NCBI RefSeq assembly: GCF_032884065.1 | Contig: NW_027062665.1 | Location: 1,663,568 to 1,727,567, forward strand | Source of the DNA: Artemia franciscana | Lineage: Eukaryota; Arthropoda; Branchiopoda; Anostraca; Artemiidae | Length of the DNA stretch: 64,000 nucleotides | Reading direction: 5' to 3' | In this document: positions 63,119 to 64,000 of the stretch, piece by piece | Numbering within the stretch: position 1 is the first letter of the stretch | How the letters are laid out: each line of letters starts with the position of its first letter | Notes under the pieces: generated by a model | The model's database searches: none | Told to the model about the DNA's origin: nothing | The model's input: the letters and a program-made list of their open reading frames with translations, nothing else | Translations under genes and position numbers: made by a program

Positions 63119-64000
63119 AATCTCCAGAAAGGAGATGCTGTGGTTGAAGCCTTGGACACGCCTGGTCAAAATGAAGAACTCTTTGCATTCGCCGACGACA
63201 CCACCCTGGGGGCTGCAGCACCTGATGAATCATCTCTTATCCTCAAGCTACAATTGATGGCAGAAAATATATATCGTTGGTTTGATGCAAATTTGTTAGC
63301 TTTGAATGTAAAAAAATCGTTTCTTCTTATATTCTCCCGCATAGGCAAAAGCTGCCCTACAGTGACAGAGCTTAAAACATCCAAGGGATCCATATCCCGC
63401 CCAGCTGACCGGTTTATTCGATTCCTTGGGATACTTCTGGATGAAAATCTATCTTTCAAACGGCATACTGAGTCAATGAAATTAAAGGTTTCTCGAGGCC
63501 TTGGAATTATTCGAAAGCTGAAGCGAGTCTTTCCTTTCTCTATCCTTCGTCTATTATATTTCTCTCTTATTTACCCTTATTTATGCTACTGCTCGTCAGT
63601 GTGGATGTCAACATTTCCATCTGTACTTACACCTTTACATAATCTCCAACTGAAAGCAGCAAAAATCCTTCAGTCTACCACCCATATTTCTGTTGAACTT
63701 CTGAAGATTAAAGATATTCATACATTACACCTCTCTTTCATTGCGTTTCAGTATTTCCGTGGAGACCTTCCATCAAGTTTTTCCGGGCTTTTTGAAATTT
63801 TTCGAAATGTCAGTCCTTATGAAACTAGAAACAAGGATGATGTGCTAGTGCCATCCACCCCTGCAGTGCGCTCGGACTTTGGTCTGATAGTTGCTGTCGG
63901 ACGTGCCTGGAATTCCATTCCTGTTGGGATTCGACGGTCCTGTACCATAGGATCCTTCAAGAAACGGTTGAAGAATTTTTTAATCAAAAAAAATAAATTA
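63119..64000 (+). CDS. CR1/Jockey-like non-LTR reverse transcriptase, C-terminal part (runs off window)
   Basis: Open plus-strand frame of about 290 codons with no stop to the window end. It has the active-site motif FAFADDTTLG, WFDANLLALNVKKS, FLGILLDENLSFKRH, GIIRKLKRVFP, LLYFSLIYPYLCYCSSVW, LQLKAAKIL and RAWNSIPVGIR, the standard order from the RT palm to the C-terminal tail of CR1/Jockey-type ORF2. Upstream of 63119 nothing matches the rest of the RT, so it is 5'-truncated, as is usual for these elements. The clean frame suggests a recent insertion. The last bases (AAAAAAAATAAATTA) may already be the 3' end. Confidence 0.85.

Noticed and set aside
63166-63459. 97-codon minus-strand frame
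   Set aside because: It lies opposite the recognised reverse transcriptase frame.

Overview
This is AT-rich eukaryotic nuclear DNA, most likely from an arthropod and possibly a crustacean. I base that on two spliced secreted-protein genes with long phase-0 introns, Helitrons, RTE-like and CR1-like non-LTR retrotransposon relics, a tRNA-derived SINE and fold-back repeats. No rRNA, no standard tRNA, no operon and no CRISPR array is visible. The organism is inferred only from this style of sequence.

The host genes are two paralogues on the minus strand. Each is reconstructed here from four exons: a signal-peptide exon and three exons that make one complete DOMON domain, 193 residues in both copies. 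Copy A has exons at 40219-40115, 33221-33033, 31064-30897 and 23471-23352. Copy B has exons at 55772-55668, 49531-49343, 47569-47402 and 45085-44966. Both reading frames are open, all splice sites are GT-AG and phase 0, and each copy has a TATA-like box and a poly(A) signal. They lie in a large head-to-tail segmental duplication: unit A about 22502-42850, unit B about 42851-58544, with the junction visible near 42850. Later insertions made the units differ in length.

Region by region: 0.8-2.2 kb is a dispersed modular repeat. About 3.56-12.55 kb is a nested cluster of Helitrons. In it, a broken near-full-length Rep-helicase element on the minus strand (12.3 to 7.8 kb) is interrupted in its 3' part by two head-to-tail plus-strand derivatives full of A-rich and GACGACCGGGACA arrays, and the whole appears to sit inside another plus-strand Helitron. 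12.6-13.5 kb is a further Helitron coding fragment. 13.5-15.4 kb holds a fold-back repeat and a ~255 bp tandem repeat. 18.1-21.8 kb is a decayed minus-strand block of virus-like genes, including a probable double-jelly-roll capsid-like protein. Units A and B follow (22.5-58.5 kb), carrying the DOMON genes, a second Rep-helicase Helitron (27.1-30.2 kb), a 159 bp MITE, non-LTR relics and fold-back repeats. At 43632-44876 is a non-autonomous Helitron whose exact ends are given by the empty site in unit A (23262/23263). 59.5-60.1 kb is a 38 bp minisatellite, 61.3-61.6 kb a SINE, and 63.1-64.0 kb the 3' part of an open CR1/Jockey-like reverse transcriptase that runs off the window.

The DOMON proteins are probably secreted ligand-binding proteins. 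They have no attached mono-oxygenase domain. Everything else that codes is mobile or virus-derived and, apart from the terminal reverse transcriptase, visibly broken.
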